64,000 nt of DNA from Burkholderia sp. BCC0322 (GTDB taxonomy: Bacteria; Pseudomonadota; Gammaproteobacteria; Burkholderiales; Burkholderiaceae). The notes beneath the pieces were generated by a model. It was not told the DNA's origin and made no database searches. It saw only the letters and a list, made by a program, of their open reading frames with translations. Below, piece by piece: positions 29,835-40,015 of the stretch (position 1 is its first letter; the number at the start of each line of letters is the position of its first letter). The translations under genes and the position numbers were made by a program. The stretch is from positions 806,001-870,000 of the forward strand of contig NZ_CADFDU010000002.1 of NCBI RefSeq assembly GCF_902833045.1. The letters run 5' to 3'.

Positions 29835-30860
29835 TCAGGCCTTGCGCAATTGCAGGTCGGTGGCCGGCGGGGCGACCGTCGCGCCGTCGCGCACCACGTG
29901 CGGCAGGATCAGCGACGTGCGTTCGATCGCTGCGCCGCCGATGCATTCGACGAGACGCTGCCATGCGTGGCGGCCGATGTCGCGGTTCGGCGTCGCGACG
30001 CTCGCGAGCGGCGGCGCGAGCAGTTCGCCGATCGCGATCCCGTCGAAGCCGAGCACCGACAGGTCGTCCGGAATCGAGAAGCCCGCGCGGCGCAGGCCGC
30101 GCATCACGACCATCGCGAGCAGGTCGTTGCTGCAGAAGAGGGCGGTCGGGCGCGTCGCTTGCGCGGTGAGGTGTGCGAGCACCGCGTCGGGCAGCTCGGG
30201 CGCGGTGAAGTCGACTTCGACCGGCGGCAGCGTGGCGACGCCGCTTTCCTCGAGTGCCTGCGCATAGCCGAGATGGCGCTGGCGTGCACGATCCGACGCG
30301 GCGAGCGAGCCGGCCAGCATCAGCACGCGGCGGTGGCCGCGCGCGGTCAGCATCCGCACGCCGTCATACGCGGCACGGCGGTTGTCGACCGATACCGACG
30401 GGCGGCGCTGCGTGTCGTTGTGCATCAGCACGTAGTGCGGGCCGTCGCGATCGAGCATGTCGAGCAGCGGGTGCGTGTCTGCGTCCGCGACGGTGAGGAT
30501 CAGCCCTTCGACGCGCTGCTCGCGCAGCGTCTCGATCGCGTGACGCTCGCGCGCCGCGTCGTATTCGGTCGTCATCAGGATCAGCTTGAAGCCGGCTGCG
30601 GTCGCGCGCTCGTCGATGCCTTGCAGGCAGTCGGCGAACACGGGGTTCGACAACGTCGGCACGACGACACCGACGAGCCGCGTGCGCTCGCCGCGCAGTT
30701 GCCGGCCGAGCGGGCTCGGGCGGAACTGCAGCGTGTCGATCGCGGTGCGGATCGTTTGCAGTGTGGCGGGGCTGACGGTATGCGGTGCGTTGATCGCGCG
30801 CGAGACGGTAGCGATCGAGAAGCCCGCGAGGGCAGCGACGTCCTTGATGGTCGAGGTCAT
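29835..30860 (-). CDS. LacI-family transcriptional regulator
   Basis: The 341-residue regulator has the LacI helix-turn-helix at residues 4-28 (IKDVAALAGFSIATVSRAIN), hinge region LGRQLRGERTRLVGVVVP, and a periplasmic-binding-protein-like sensor core ending SVATPNRDIGRHAWQRLVE. The ATG at 30860 places the helix-turn-helix at the very N-terminus, as the family requires; the frame is open upstream but is not part of the gene. It lies first in the importer operon, 74 bases before the binding-protein gene, and its own leader carries two perfect LacI-type half-palindromes, indicating autoregulation. Confidence 0.94.
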   Translation of the reverse strand: MTSTIKDVAALAGFSIATVSRAINAPHTVSPATLQTIRTAIDTLQFRPSPLGRQLRGERTRLVGVVVPTLSNPVFADCLQGIDERATAAGFKLILMTTEYDAARERHAIETLREQRVEGLILTVADADTHPLLDMLDRDGPHYVLMHNDTQRRPSVSVDNRRAAYDGVRMLTARGHRRVLMLAGSLAASDRARQRHLGYAQALEESGVATLPPVEVDFTAPELPDAVLAHLTAQATRPTALFCSNDLLAMVVMRGLRRAGFSIPDDLSVLGFDGIAIGELLAPPLASVATPNRDIGRHAWQRLVECIGGAAIERTSLILPHVVRDGATVAPPATDLQLRKA

Positions 30861-30875
30861 TAAATAGCGCGATGT

Positions 30876-30910
30876 AAACGTTTTCGGCCGGAAAATTATC
30901 GAAAACGTTT
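30876..30910. promoter_or_regulatory. Paired LacI-family operators upstream of the lacI-type gene
   Basis: AAACGTTTTC (30876-30885) and GAAAACGTTT (30901-30910) are perfect inverted copies of each other. Each has the AAACGTTT core with a central CG that LacI-family proteins bind. Their centres are 27 bp apart, and they lie 16-50 bases before the regulator's ATG. This fits repression of the whole minus-strand operon by its first gene product. Confidence 0.8.
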
Positions 30911-31163
30911 GTGACTCCGCGATGACGCAGGCGACGCTTGTTTCGCAAAAAGCAAGATACAAACGTCTGACGGATAGGGCCGTCGGACGACGCGGTCTCG
31001 ATTGTATCGGGGATGGTGCGGCGCGGGCGGAAATCGCCGGCGGCGGCGGGGCGGCGTCGATTACAAAGGATGAATCCGTGCGGCGGCGGGGCGCGTCGTG
31101 AGGTGGCGCCGCAGAATAAGGGAACGCATGCGCAAGCAATGGTAGAATCCCGTCCGCCCTCTT

Positions 31164-31498
31164 GCCGGGGTGATGAAATTGGTAAACATAGCGGACTTAA
31201 ACGATTGAGTGCCCGGTCGGAAACGGTCGGTGCAGAACCCTTCAAATTCGGCGAAACCCCTGATGCGCGCATCGAGGCAACGCCGAGCCAAGCCTCGCGG
31301 CATCCGCGAGGAAGGTGTAGAGACTAGACGGGGGGCGCCTAAGGCGCACGGGCAGCAGGCACGCCCGCGCGCGACGGTGAAGGCATAGTCCAGCGCACGA
31401 ACGGCAACGCGCACGCGACGCCGGCTTTGAAAGAAGCAGTGTGACGAAAATCCGCCGCCTTAACTGGCTTGCCGGTTCGAGTCCGGTCCCCGGCACCA
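31164..31498 (+). tRNA. tRNA-Leu(UAA) interrupted by a group I intron
   Basis: GCCGGGG (31164-31170) pairs with CCCCGGC (31488-31494), followed by A and an encoded CCA (31496-31498). The anticodon stem is GCGGA (31191-31195) with TCCGC (31451-31455). Removing 31199-31446 gives a seven-base loop CTTAAAA with anticodon UAA, a long class II variable arm (GCC...GGC stem) as leucine tRNAs have, and a T arm GCCGG-TTCGAGT-CCGGT. The intron sits between U34 and A35. A TAGAAT -10-like box lies at 31143-31148. Both exons are intact, so the tRNA should be functional if splicing occurs. Confidence 0.95.
31199..31446 (+). ncRNA. Group I (IC3-type) self-splicing intron in tRNA-Leu(UAA)
   Basis: The 248-nt insertion closely resembles the Azoarcus tRNA-Ile ribozyme in its conserved core: TCAAATTCGGCGAAACC, GGCAACGCCGAGCCAAGC, GAAGGTGTAGAGACTAGACGG (read as two parts), CCTAAGGC and GGTGAAGGCATAGTCCAG. 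P1 forms between exon ACUU (31195-31198) and GAGU (31207-31210), with the required U-G wobble at the 5' splice site. P2 is CCGGTCG-GAAA-CGGTCGG (31213-31230), with a GNRA loop. P7 pairs GACTA (31322-31326) with TAGTC (31386-31390). The intron ends with the terminal G at 31446. There is no endonuclease ORF. Confidence 0.95.
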
Positions 31499-31534
31499 CG
31501 ATCGCGTCCAGCGCGATTCGATGACGGCACGAAA

Positions 31535-31567
31535 GCCCGCGAGAAGCCATGCGTTCGCGGGTTTTTT
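31535..31567 (+). terminator. Rho-independent terminator of the tRNA-Leu gene
   Basis: CCCGCGA (31536-31542) pairs with TCGCGGG (31555-31561) and is followed by six Ts. It lies about 40 bases after the tRNA CCA end. Confidence 0.85.
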
Positions 31568-31724
31568 ATTGCACCAGGGTATTGCCCGATGCGGGTGTCA
31601 TCCAGGCGATTCATGCGCGTTCGCTTGCCGCGTCGCTGCGACGAAAGCAACGCCATGCAATACTCGGCACGCACGTCCCGCCCATTGACTTCAGCGCGCG
31701 TTGTCTTGCGCGCGACCACCCGCC

Positions 31725-32351
31725 ATGACCGACTCGAGCTATCACTTTTACGAACCGTCGCAAGGCCACGGCCTTCCGCATGATCCTCTGAACGCGATCG
31801 TGGGTCCACGCCCGATCGGCTGGATTTCATCCCGCGGCAACGACGGTACGGTCAACCTCGCACCGTACAGTTTCTTCAACGCATTCAACTACCATCCGCC
31901 GATCATCGGCTTTTCGAGTGTCTCCGCGAAGGACAGCCTGCGCAACGCACAGGAGACGGGGGAGTTCGTCTGGAACCTCGCGACTCGCGATCTTGCCCAC
32001 CGGATGAACCAGACTTGTGCCGCGGTACCGTACGGTGTCGACGAGTTCGAACTCGGCGGCCTGACCGCGATCCCGTCGCGCCTGGTCGACGTGCCACGCG
32101 TTGCCGAAAGCGGCGTGAACTTCGAATGCAAGGTGACCGATGTCATTCGGCTGCGTGACCACCGGGGCGTCGAGACGGCGGCTTCGCTGGTATTGGGCGA
32201 GGTCGTCGCGGTTCACATCCGGAACGATTTGCTGAAGGACGGGATCTTCGACACCTTTGGCGCGGGCATCATTCTTCGTGCGGGCGGCCCGTCCGCCTAT
32301 GCTCATGTCCGGCCCGACAGCCGGTTCGACATCGCCCGCCCCGGCGCGTGA
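31725..32351 (+). CDS. Flavin reductase-like (DIM6/NTAB family) protein
   Basis: The 208-residue protein has the FMN-binding split-barrel fold of flavin reductases: NAIVGPRPIGWISSRGNDGTVNLAPYSFFNAF (residues 23-54, written in two blocks NAIVGPRPIGWISS and NLAPYSFFNAF), then PPIIGFSS, and DTRE-like later parts. Members reduce flavins with NAD(P)H or act as nitroreductase-like flavoproteins. The ATG at 31725 begins the domain. It is a single gene between two terminators, with nothing nearby to name its partner oxygenase. Confidence 0.82.
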   Translation: MTDSSYHFYEPSQGHGLPHDPLNAIVGPRPIGWISSRGNDGTVNLAPYSFFNAFNYHPPIIGFSSVSAKDSLRNAQETGEFVWNLATRDLAHRMNQTCAAVPYGVDEFELGGLTAIPSRLVDVPRVAESGVNFECKVTDVIRLRDHRGVETAASLVLGEVVAVHIRNDLLKDGIFDTFGAGIILRAGGPSAYAHVRPDSRFDIARPGA

Positions 32352-33977
<1,626 letters not shown>

Positions 33978-33979
33978 TC

Positions 33980-35020
33980 ATGGCGCAACAAGAGACAGGC
34001 ACGGCAACACAGCCGATGACGATGATCCAGGCGCTGCGCTCCGCGATGGACGTGATGCTCGGTCGCGACAGCGACGTGGTCGTGTTCGGGCAGGACGTGG
34101 GCTATTTCGGCGGCGTGTTCCGCTGTACCGAAGGATTGCAGAACAAATACGGCAAGTCGCGCGTGTTCGATGCGCCGATTTCCGAAAGCGGGATCGTCGG
34201 CGCGGCGGTGGGGATGGGCGCCTACGGGCTGCGCCCGGTGTGCGAGATCCAGTTCGCCGATTATTTCTACCCGGCGTCCGACCAGATCGTGTCGGAAGGC
34301 GCGCGGCTGCGCTATCGCTCGGCCGGCCAGTTCATCGCGCCGATGACGATCCGCATGCCCTGCGGCGGCGGCATCTACGGCGGCCAGACGCACAGCCAGA
34401 GCCCGGAGGCGATGTTCACGCAGGTGTGCGGGCTGCGCACGGTGATGCCGTCGAATCCGTACGACGCGAAGGGGCTCCTGATCGCATCGATCGAGAACGA
34501 CGATCCGGTGATCTTCCTCGAGCCGAAACGGCTGTACAACGGGCCGTTCGACGGCCATCACGATCGGCCGGTGACGTCGTGGCTCAAGCATCCGGCAAGC
34601 GCGGTGCCCGAGGGCTACTACACGGTGCCGCTCGATACGGCCGCCGTGGTGCGGCCCGGCAACGACGTGACGGTGCTGACCTACGGCACGACGGTGCACG
34701 TGTCGCTCGCCGCGGCCGAGGAGACGGGCATCGATGCGGAGGTGATCGACCTGCGCACGCTGTGGCCGCTCGACCTCGACACGATCGTCGCGTCGGTGCG
34801 CAAGACCGGGCGCTGCGTCGTGGTGCACGAGGCGACGCGCACCTGCGGTTTCGGTGCGGAACTGGTGTCGCTGGTCCAGGAACATTGCTTCTACCACCTC
34901 GAGGCGCCGGTCGAGCGCACGACGGGCTGGGATACGCCGTATCCGCATGCGCAGGAGTGGGCGTACTTTCCGGGCCCGGCCCGGGTCGGTGAAGCGTTGC
35001 GACGCGTGATGGAGGCGTGA
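33980..35020 (+). CDS. bkdA2: Branched-chain 2-oxoacid dehydrogenase E1 beta subunit
   Basis: The 346-residue product matches the E1 beta family in length and blocks: VVFGQDVGYFGGVFRCTEGL, ISESGIVGAAVGMGAYGLRP and the C-terminal VDLRTLWPLD-type sequence (EVIDLRTLWPLDLDTI). The ATG at 33980 follows the E1 alpha stop almost directly, and the E2 start comes one base after its own stop. The tight packing implies coupled synthesis of the alpha2-beta2 heterotetramer. Confidence 0.94.
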   Translation: MAQQETGTATQPMTMIQALRSAMDVMLGRDSDVVVFGQDVGYFGGVFRCTEGLQNKYGKSRVFDAPISESGIVGAAVGMGAYGLRPVCEIQFADYFYPASDQIVSEGARLRYRSAGQFIAPMTIRMPCGGGIYGGQTHSQSPEAMFTQVCGLRTVMPSNPYDAKGLLIASIENDDPVIFLEPKRLYNGPFDGHHDRPVTSWLKHPASAVPEGYYTVPLDTAAVVRPGNDVTVLTYGTTVHVSLAAAEETGIDAEVIDLRTLWPLDLDTIVASVRKTGRCVVVHEATRTCGFGAELVSLVQEHCFYHLEAPVERTTGWDTPYPHAQEWAYFPGPARVGEALRRVMEA

Positions 35021-35021
35021 G

Positions 35022-36359
35022 ATGGGGATTCATGTCATCAAGATGCCGGATATCGGCGAAGGGATTGCCGAGGTCGAGCTGGTGGCCTGGCACGTGGAAG
35101 TCGGGCAGACGATCAAGGAAGACCAGCCGCTCGCCGATGTGATGACCGACAAGGCGGCGGTGGAGATTCCGTCGCCCGTGACGGGCAAGGTGATCGAGCT
35201 CGGCGGCCGGATCGGCGAGATGATGGCGGTCGGCAGCGAGCTGATCCGCCTCGAGGTCGAAGGTGACGGCAACCTGAAGGCCGGCGCACCGGTGCGAGAA
35301 TCAAAGGTAGAAACCTCACCGGTCGCGGCGGCGCCGTCGAAGGCCGTGGCCGAGGCGCCGGCGGAATCGTCCGCAAAGCCGGCTGCGAAGCACGCACCGG
35401 CGGAGCCGCGTCGTGCGAAGCCTGCCGAGCACGCGGCGCACGTGGAACCGCCGCGCGCGGCGCTCGCGCCGGGGGAACGGCCGCTCGCGTCGCCGGCCGT
35501 GCGCCAGCGCGCATGGGACATGGGCATCGAGCTGCGCTATGTGCGCGGCACCGGTGAGGCAGGGCGGATCCTGCATGCGGATCTCGATGCGTATGCGCGC
35601 ACCGGCAGCGGTGCGGCGCGCGGGTCACGCGCAGCGCAGGCGCATGGCTACGACGAACGCAACGATGAAACCGAAGTGCCGGTGATCGGCTTGCGGCGTG
35701 CGATCGCGCGCAAGATGCAGGAAGCGAAACGCCGCATTCCGCACTTCAGCTACGTCGAGGAGATCGACGTCACCGAGCTCGAATCGCTGCGTACGGATCT
35801 GAACCGCCGCTACGGCGACACGCGCGGCAAGCTCACGCCGCTGCCGCTGCTGATCCGCGCGATGGTGATCGCGTTGCGCGACTTCCCGCAGATCAACGCG
35901 CGTTTCGACGACGAAGCGGGGATCGTCACGCGCTACGGCGCGGTGCACATGGGCGTCGCGACGCAGACGGACGGTGGCCTCACGGTGCCCGTGCTGCGTC
36001 ATGCCGAAGCGCGCGACGTGTGGTCGATTTCCGCCGAAATCGCGCGGCTCGCCGAAGCAGTGCGTGCGAACCGCGCGCAGCGCGACGAGCTGAGCGGCTC
36101 GACGATCACGATCTCGAGCCTCGGCGCGCTCGGCGGCATCGTGTCGACGCCGGTCATCAATCATCCTGAAGTCGGCATCGTCGGCGTGAACCGCATTGTC
36201 GAGCGGCCGATGATCCGCGACGGCGCGGTCGTCGCACGCAAGATGATGAACCTGTCGTCGTCGTTCGACCATCGTGTCGTCGACGGCGCGGACGCGGCCG
36301 AATTCATCCAGGCCGTGCGCGCGGTGCTCGAGCGCCCGGCACTGCTGTTCGTGGAGTGA
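35022..36359 (+). CDS. bkdB: Branched-chain 2-oxoacid dehydrogenase E2 (dihydrolipoyl acyltransferase)
   Basis: E2 transfers the branched acyl group from E1 through lipoamide to CoA. The 445-residue product has one N-terminal lipoyl domain with Lys44 in [11 protein letters not shown] and an Ala/Pro/Glu-rich linker (about 85-150). A peripheral-subunit-binding domain follows ([18 protein letters not shown]..., about 153-190), then a catalytic domain with [10 protein letters not shown] (His417, Asp421). A single lipoyl domain and this sequence type fit BCKDH rather than the multi-lipoyl pyruvate dehydrogenase E2. Confidence 0.95.
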   Translation: MGIHVIKMPDIGEGIAEVELVAWHVEVGQTIKEDQPLADVMTDKAAVEIPSPVTGKVIELGGRIGEMMAVGSELIRLEVEGDGNLKAGAPVRESKVETSPVAAAPSKAVAEAPAESSAKPAAKHAPAEPRRAKPAEHAAHVEPPRAALAPGERPLASPAVRQRAWDMGIELRYVRGTGEAGRILHADLDAYARTGSGAARGSRAAQAHGYDERNDETEVPVIGLRRAIARKMQEAKRRIPHFSYVEEIDVTELESLRTDLNRRYGDTRGKLTPLPLLIRAMVIALRDFPQINARFDDEAGIVTRYGAVHMGVATQTDGGLTVPVLRHAEARDVWSISAEIARLAEAVRANRAQRDELSGSTITISSLGALGGIVSTPVINHPEVGIVGVNRIVERPMIRDGAVVARKMMNLSSSFDHRVVDGADAAEFIQAVRAVLERPALLFVE

Positions 36360-36364
36360 GCGCG

Positions 36365-37756
36365 ATGAAGAATGAACACACCACGCTGCTCGTGATCGGC
36401 GGTGGACCGGGCGGCTACGTCGCCGCGATTCGCGCCGGCCAGCTCGGCATTCCGACCGTGCTCGTCGAGCGCGACCGGCTCGGCGGCACGTGCCTGAACA
36501 TCGGCTGCATTCCCTCGAAGGCGCTGATCCACGTGGCCGACGCATTCGAACAGGCCCGCGGCCACGCGGGCGAGGGCGCGCTCGGGATTCGCGTGCGCAC
36601 GCCCGAGATCGACATCGCGAAAAGCGTCGCGTGGAAGGACGGTATCGTCGACCGGCTGACGCGCGGCGTCGGCGCGCTGCTCAAGAAGAACGGCGTGCGC
36701 GTGCTGCGCGGCGATGCGCACGTGGTCGACGGCAAGACCGTCGACGTCGTCGCCGGTGGCCACACGACGCGAATCAGCTGCGAGCACTTGTTGCTTGCGA
36801 CCGGCTCCGAACCGGTCGCGCTGCCGTCGATGCCGTTCGGCGGCCATGTCGTGTCGTCCACCGAGGCGCTGTCGCTCGAGACGTTGCCGAAGCGGCTGGT
36901 CGTCGTCGGGGCCGGTTACATCGGGCTCGAACTCGGGATCGTCTATCGCAAGCTCGGCGTCGACGTCAGCGTCGTCGAAGCGGCGGAGCGCGTGTTGCCG
37001 GCATACGATGCCGAACTCGTGCGGCCGGTCGCCGATTCGCTCGCGCGGCTGGGCGTGCGGCTGTTGCTCGGCCACACGGTGCTCGGGCTCGCGGAACACG
37101 GCGCGGTGCGCGTGCAGGCGGCCGATGGCGCGGAGCAGACGCTGCAGGCCGATCGCGTGCTGGTCGCGGTCGGCCGCCGGCCGCGGGTCGACGGCTTCGG
37201 GCTCGAGTCGCTGCCGCTCGATCGCAACGGCCGCGCGTTGTGGATCGACGACGAATGCCGAACCTCGATGCGCAACGTCTGGGCGATCGGCGACGTGGCC
37301 GGCGAACCGATGCTCGCGCACCGCGCGATGGCGCAGGGCGAGATGGTGGCCGAGCTGATCGCAGGCAAGCGCCGCAAGTTCATGCCGGCGTCGATCCCGG
37401 CCGTGTGCTTCACCGATCCGGAGATCGTCACGGCGGGCTGGTCGCCGGACGACGCGCGTGCGGCCGATGTCGATTGCGTGAGCGCGTCGTTCCCGTTCGC
37501 GGCAAACGGGCGGGCGATGACGCTGCAGGCGACCGACGGCTTCGTGCGCGTCGTCGCACGGCGCGACAACCACCTGATCGTCGGCTGGCAGGCGGTCGGG
37601 CGCGGCGTGTCGGAACTGGCCGCGGCGTTCTCGCAGTCGCTGGAGATGGGCGCGCGGCTGGAGGACATCGGCGGCACGATCCATGCGCACCCGACGCTCG
37701 GCGAAGCGCTGCAGGAAGCCGCGCTGCGTGCGCTCGGGCATGCGTTGCACGTCTGA
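36365..37756 (+). CDS. lpdV: Dihydrolipoamide dehydrogenase E3 of the branched-chain complex
   Basis: E3 reoxidises dihydrolipoamide with FAD and NAD+. The 463-residue product has the FAD motif [12 protein letters not shown], redox-active [15 protein letters not shown] (Cys43, Cys48), an NAD Rossmann motif [13 protein letters not shown] near residue 180, and a C-terminal catalytic His region in [16 protein letters not shown] eight bases before the ATG at 36365 supports that start; a GTG at 36356 overlapping the E2 stop is the alternative. It is the last gene of the operon, directly before a strong terminator. Confidence 0.95.
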   Translation: MKNEHTTLLVIGGGPGGYVAAIRAGQLGIPTVLVERDRLGGTCLNIGCIPSKALIHVADAFEQARGHAGEGALGIRVRTPEIDIAKSVAWKDGIVDRLTRGVGALLKKNGVRVLRGDAHVVDGKTVDVVAGGHTTRISCEHLLLATGSEPVALPSMPFGGHVVSSTEALSLETLPKRLVVVGAGYIGLELGIVYRKLGVDVSVVEAAERVLPAYDAELVRPVADSLARLGVRLLLGHTVLGLAEHGAVRVQAADGAEQTLQADRVLVAVGRRPRVDGFGLESLPLDRNGRALWIDDECRTSMRNVWAIGDVAGEPMLAHRAMAQGEMVAELIAGKRRKFMPASIPAVCFTDPEIVTAGWSPDDARAADVDCVSASFPFAANGRAMTLQATDGFVRVVARRDNHLIVGWQAVGRGVSELAAAFSQSLEMGARLEDIGGTIHAHPTLGEALQEAALRALGHALHV

Positions 37757-38274
37757 CGCGTCCCACGCACGGCATCGCAGACGTAACAAAGCCCGTGAGC
37801 AACCGGATGCTCACGGGCTTTTTCGTTGCTGTGGCGGGGCGGGCCTGCGCCACGTCATGCGCCGGCCCGCATCGCATCACCACGAATGCCCGATACCACC
37901 GTCGGCCATCAGACGAATCGGATGAATCTTACGGAGTGAAATATAGGCGTAATGCCAAGCAGCGAAAAGCGAACGCGCTTTCTTTCGTTGGGTGATATTG
38001 AGATATCGTACAAATATCCAGGAAACTTTTGTTTTTAGAGATTGGATGCGATAAAGCTTGCTCAATCAATTGTGAAAATGCGACGAATCGAGGCGTGGAT
38101 GAACTGCGGCCGATGGCGTACCGCATCAATTTAGCGATATGGATTGAGCGCGGTCTGTAATTTTTCGAGATGTTGGAAGGTTGTCGGCGCCGAGTCGGCC
38201 GACGATCATGTGGGAAGCCGGAAACCGGGCCGTCCCCGGCCCGCCAACGCCGGCTCCACACGGAAGAACCGGAC
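37757..38274. other. Intergenic region with terminator followed by an AT-rich stretch
   Basis: After the operon terminator, the DNA from about 37920 to 38200 is visibly much richer in A and T than its surroundings. A 62-codon minus-strand frame from a TTG crosses it (37877-38065), but there is no ribosome-binding site or recognisable motif, so I do not call it a gene. The region must also supply the promoter of the rightward NAD(P)-binding protein gene. Confidence 0.5.
37788..37823 (+). terminator. Rho-independent terminator of the bkd operon
   Basis: AAAGCCCGTGAGC (37788-37800) pairs with GCTCACGGGC (37809-37818) across an eight-base loop, followed by five Ts. Confidence 0.92.
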
Positions 38275-38904
38275 ATGAAACTGCTGCTCGTCGGCGCGAC
38301 CGGACTCGTCGGGCGTCACGTCCTCGAAGTCGCGCTCGCCGATGCGCGGGTCGATCAGGTGATCGTCCTCGCGCGCCGCCCGTTGTCGCCGCATCCGAAG
38401 ATGCGCGCGTTTGAGGTCGATTTCGACCATCTGCCCGACACGGCCGACTGGTGGCATGCCGATGCCGTGATCTGCACGCTCGGCACCACGATGCGGGCCG
38501 TCGGCTCCCAGGCGGCATTCCGGCGCGTCGACCACGACTATCCGATCGCGGTCGCGCGGCTCGCACACCGCTACGGCACACCGGCCTACGTGCTGAATTC
38601 CGCACTCGGCGCAAATGCGGCGTCGCGCATCTTCTACAACCGCGTGAAGGGCGAGGTCGAGCAGGCGCTCGCCGGCGTCGGGTTCGCGTCGCTCACTTAT
38701 GTGCGGCCCGGCCTGATCGGCGGCAGCCGCGACGAATTCAGGTTCGGCGAGCGGGTGCTGGTGTCCGCGTTGAACCTGGCCCGCCCCGTGTTGCCGGCGA
38801 AGTGGCGCGTGAATCCCGCGTCGCGGATCGCCCGCGCGATGCTCGATGCGGCAATCGACGCGCGGCCGGGCGTGCAGGTCATCGCGTCGGACCAGCTCGT
38901 GTGA
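38275..38904 (+). CDS. NAD(P)-binding oxidoreductase-like protein (atypical SDR)
   Basis: The 209-residue protein begins with a Rossmann glycine motif at once, MKLLLVGATGLVGRHVLE, has an ICTLGTTMRAVGS segment and ends with FASLTYVRPGLIGGSRDEFR. This is the HTATIP2/TIP30-like group of atypical short-chain dehydrogenases. The ATG at 38275 begins the fold; upstream codons in the open frame are Arg-rich and not family-like. No Tyr-x-x-x-Lys catalytic pair of classical SDRs is obvious, apart from FYNRVKGEVE, which may serve. The substrate is unknown. Confidence 0.82.
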   Translation: MKLLLVGATGLVGRHVLEVALADARVDQVIVLARRPLSPHPKMRAFEVDFDHLPDTADWWHADAVICTLGTTMRAVGSQAAFRRVDHDYPIAVARLAHRYGTPAYVLNSALGANAASRIFYNRVKGEVEQALAGVGFASLTYVRPGLIGGSRDEFRFGERVLVSALNLARPVLPAKWRVNPASRIARAMLDAAIDARPGVQVIASDQLV

Positions 38905-39034
38905 CGGCACGCGTCGGGCAACGCGCGGCGCATCATCGCTTCGTAAAACTGTTTCGTCATACCAAGCAATAGCGCGAGCATGGCACCCACGCTGACCTAC
39001 GATGGAAACATGGCTTCCCATCGTCCGCCGAGCC

Positions 39035-39712
39035 GTGTGCACTCACTACCGCGCCCCTGACGAAGACCCGGGCATCAGCGAACTGAAGATCGGTATCGGC
39101 GATCTGTATCGCCGCGACCCGTGGGCGCCCGACGTGTATCCCGACTACGCGGCGCCGGTCGCGCGCGCCAATGGCGACGGCCTCGAAGTCGTCGCGGCCG
39201 TGTTCGGCTTCTGGCCGAAATTCATGCAGCCGGAGCGAGTCGACGAGAACGGCCGTCGAAGGAAGAAACTCGACACGGTGAACGCGCGCGCGGAAACGGT
39301 CGGCTCGTCGCGGCTCTACGGCCAAGCGTGGCGCAACGGGCAGCGCTGCCTGATTCCGGTGCGCTGGATCGTCGAACCGTGCTACGAAACCGGTCGCAAC
39401 GTGTGGCAGCGGATCGGCGTCGACGGCTGGCAACCATGCTGTGTTGCCGGCATCTGGCGGCGCTACGAAGGCGACGACGGCCGTGAACGCGTGGGCATGG
39501 CGATGCTCACGGTCAACGCCGACTCGCACCCGCTGTTCGCGCGGATGCATCGCCCAGGCGAAGAGAAGCGGGGCGTCGTGATGCTGCGTCGCGACGACTA
39601 CGACGAATGGCTGCATGTGCGTGACATCGAGGCCGCCCGACGCATGCTGAACCTGCTTCCCGCGGCCGACATGACGGCCGAGCCCGATCAGGCATCGCCC
39701 GCACGCAGCTGA
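39035..39712 (+). CDS. SRAP (SOS response-associated peptidase, YedK/HMCES-like) family protein
   Basis: SRAP proteins form a covalent crosslink with abasic sites in single-stranded DNA through a Cys at position 2 after Met removal. The GTG at 39035 is followed by TGC and gives Met-Cys-Thr-His-Tyr, so this must be the real start even though the frame is open from 39002. Other conserved positions are the Asn in VNARAET, the Glu in the IVEPCYE segment, and the His in FARMHRPGEE. The 225-residue length fits the family. It stands alone, with no polymerase gene beside it. Confidence 0.88.
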   Translation: MCTHYRAPDEDPGISELKIGIGDLYRRDPWAPDVYPDYAAPVARANGDGLEVVAAVFGFWPKFMQPERVDENGRRRKKLDTVNARAETVGSSRLYGQAWRNGQRCLIPVRWIVEPCYETGRNVWQRIGVDGWQPCCVAGIWRRYEGDDGRERVGMAMLTVNADSHPLFARMHRPGEEKRGVVMLRRDDYDEWLHVRDIEAARRMLNLLPAADMTAEPDQASPARS

Positions 39713-40015
39713 GCTTTCATTCATCCGACATTCCGCTTTCGATCAAACCGGTCGAACGTATCCCGATGGTTCGAACAATTTCGAAAATCGGCCGATTTCG
39801 GGTAATCACCGATACCTCGCAAGTTGTATATACAAGATCATCCGCTGGCTATGTCGGCACACGTCGTGCCGCTTGCGTGCCCGTGCGCAGACCGTGCGTG
39901 CGTGGCGCATGCCGGCGATCCACGGCGCCCCGCACCCGCAGAGCCGAAAGGGCGGCTCGCAGATTCCCGTCTCGTTCAAACCATTTGTGATCCTGAGTAT
40001 TTTGGAGATTTCCCC
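39713..40015. other. Intergenic region upstream of the NCS1 permease gene
   Basis: About 300 bases, AT-rich near 39770-39840. It contains the 12-bp palindrome listed separately. A longer in-frame extension of the permease reads through the second half but lacks transporter character. I see no terminator for the SRAP gene. Confidence 0.5.
39824..39835. promoter_or_regulatory. Perfect 12-bp palindrome, possible GntR-family operator
   Basis: TTGTATATACAA is self-complementary. It resembles the TTGTATACAA-type sites used by GntR (FadR/VanR subgroup) repressors. It lies about 180 bases before the NCS1 permease start in an AT-rich stretch. No GntR gene is present in the window. Confidence 0.5.

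Noticed and set aside
31164-31498. tRNA as an integrated-element attachment site
   Set aside because: There is no integrase or repeated tRNA 3' end nearby; the interruption is a group I intron inside the anticodon loop.
37877-38065. 62-codon minus-strand frame starting with TTG
   Set aside because: There is no ribosome-binding site and no recognisable motif. It was left as part of an AT-rich island finding rather than called as a gene.
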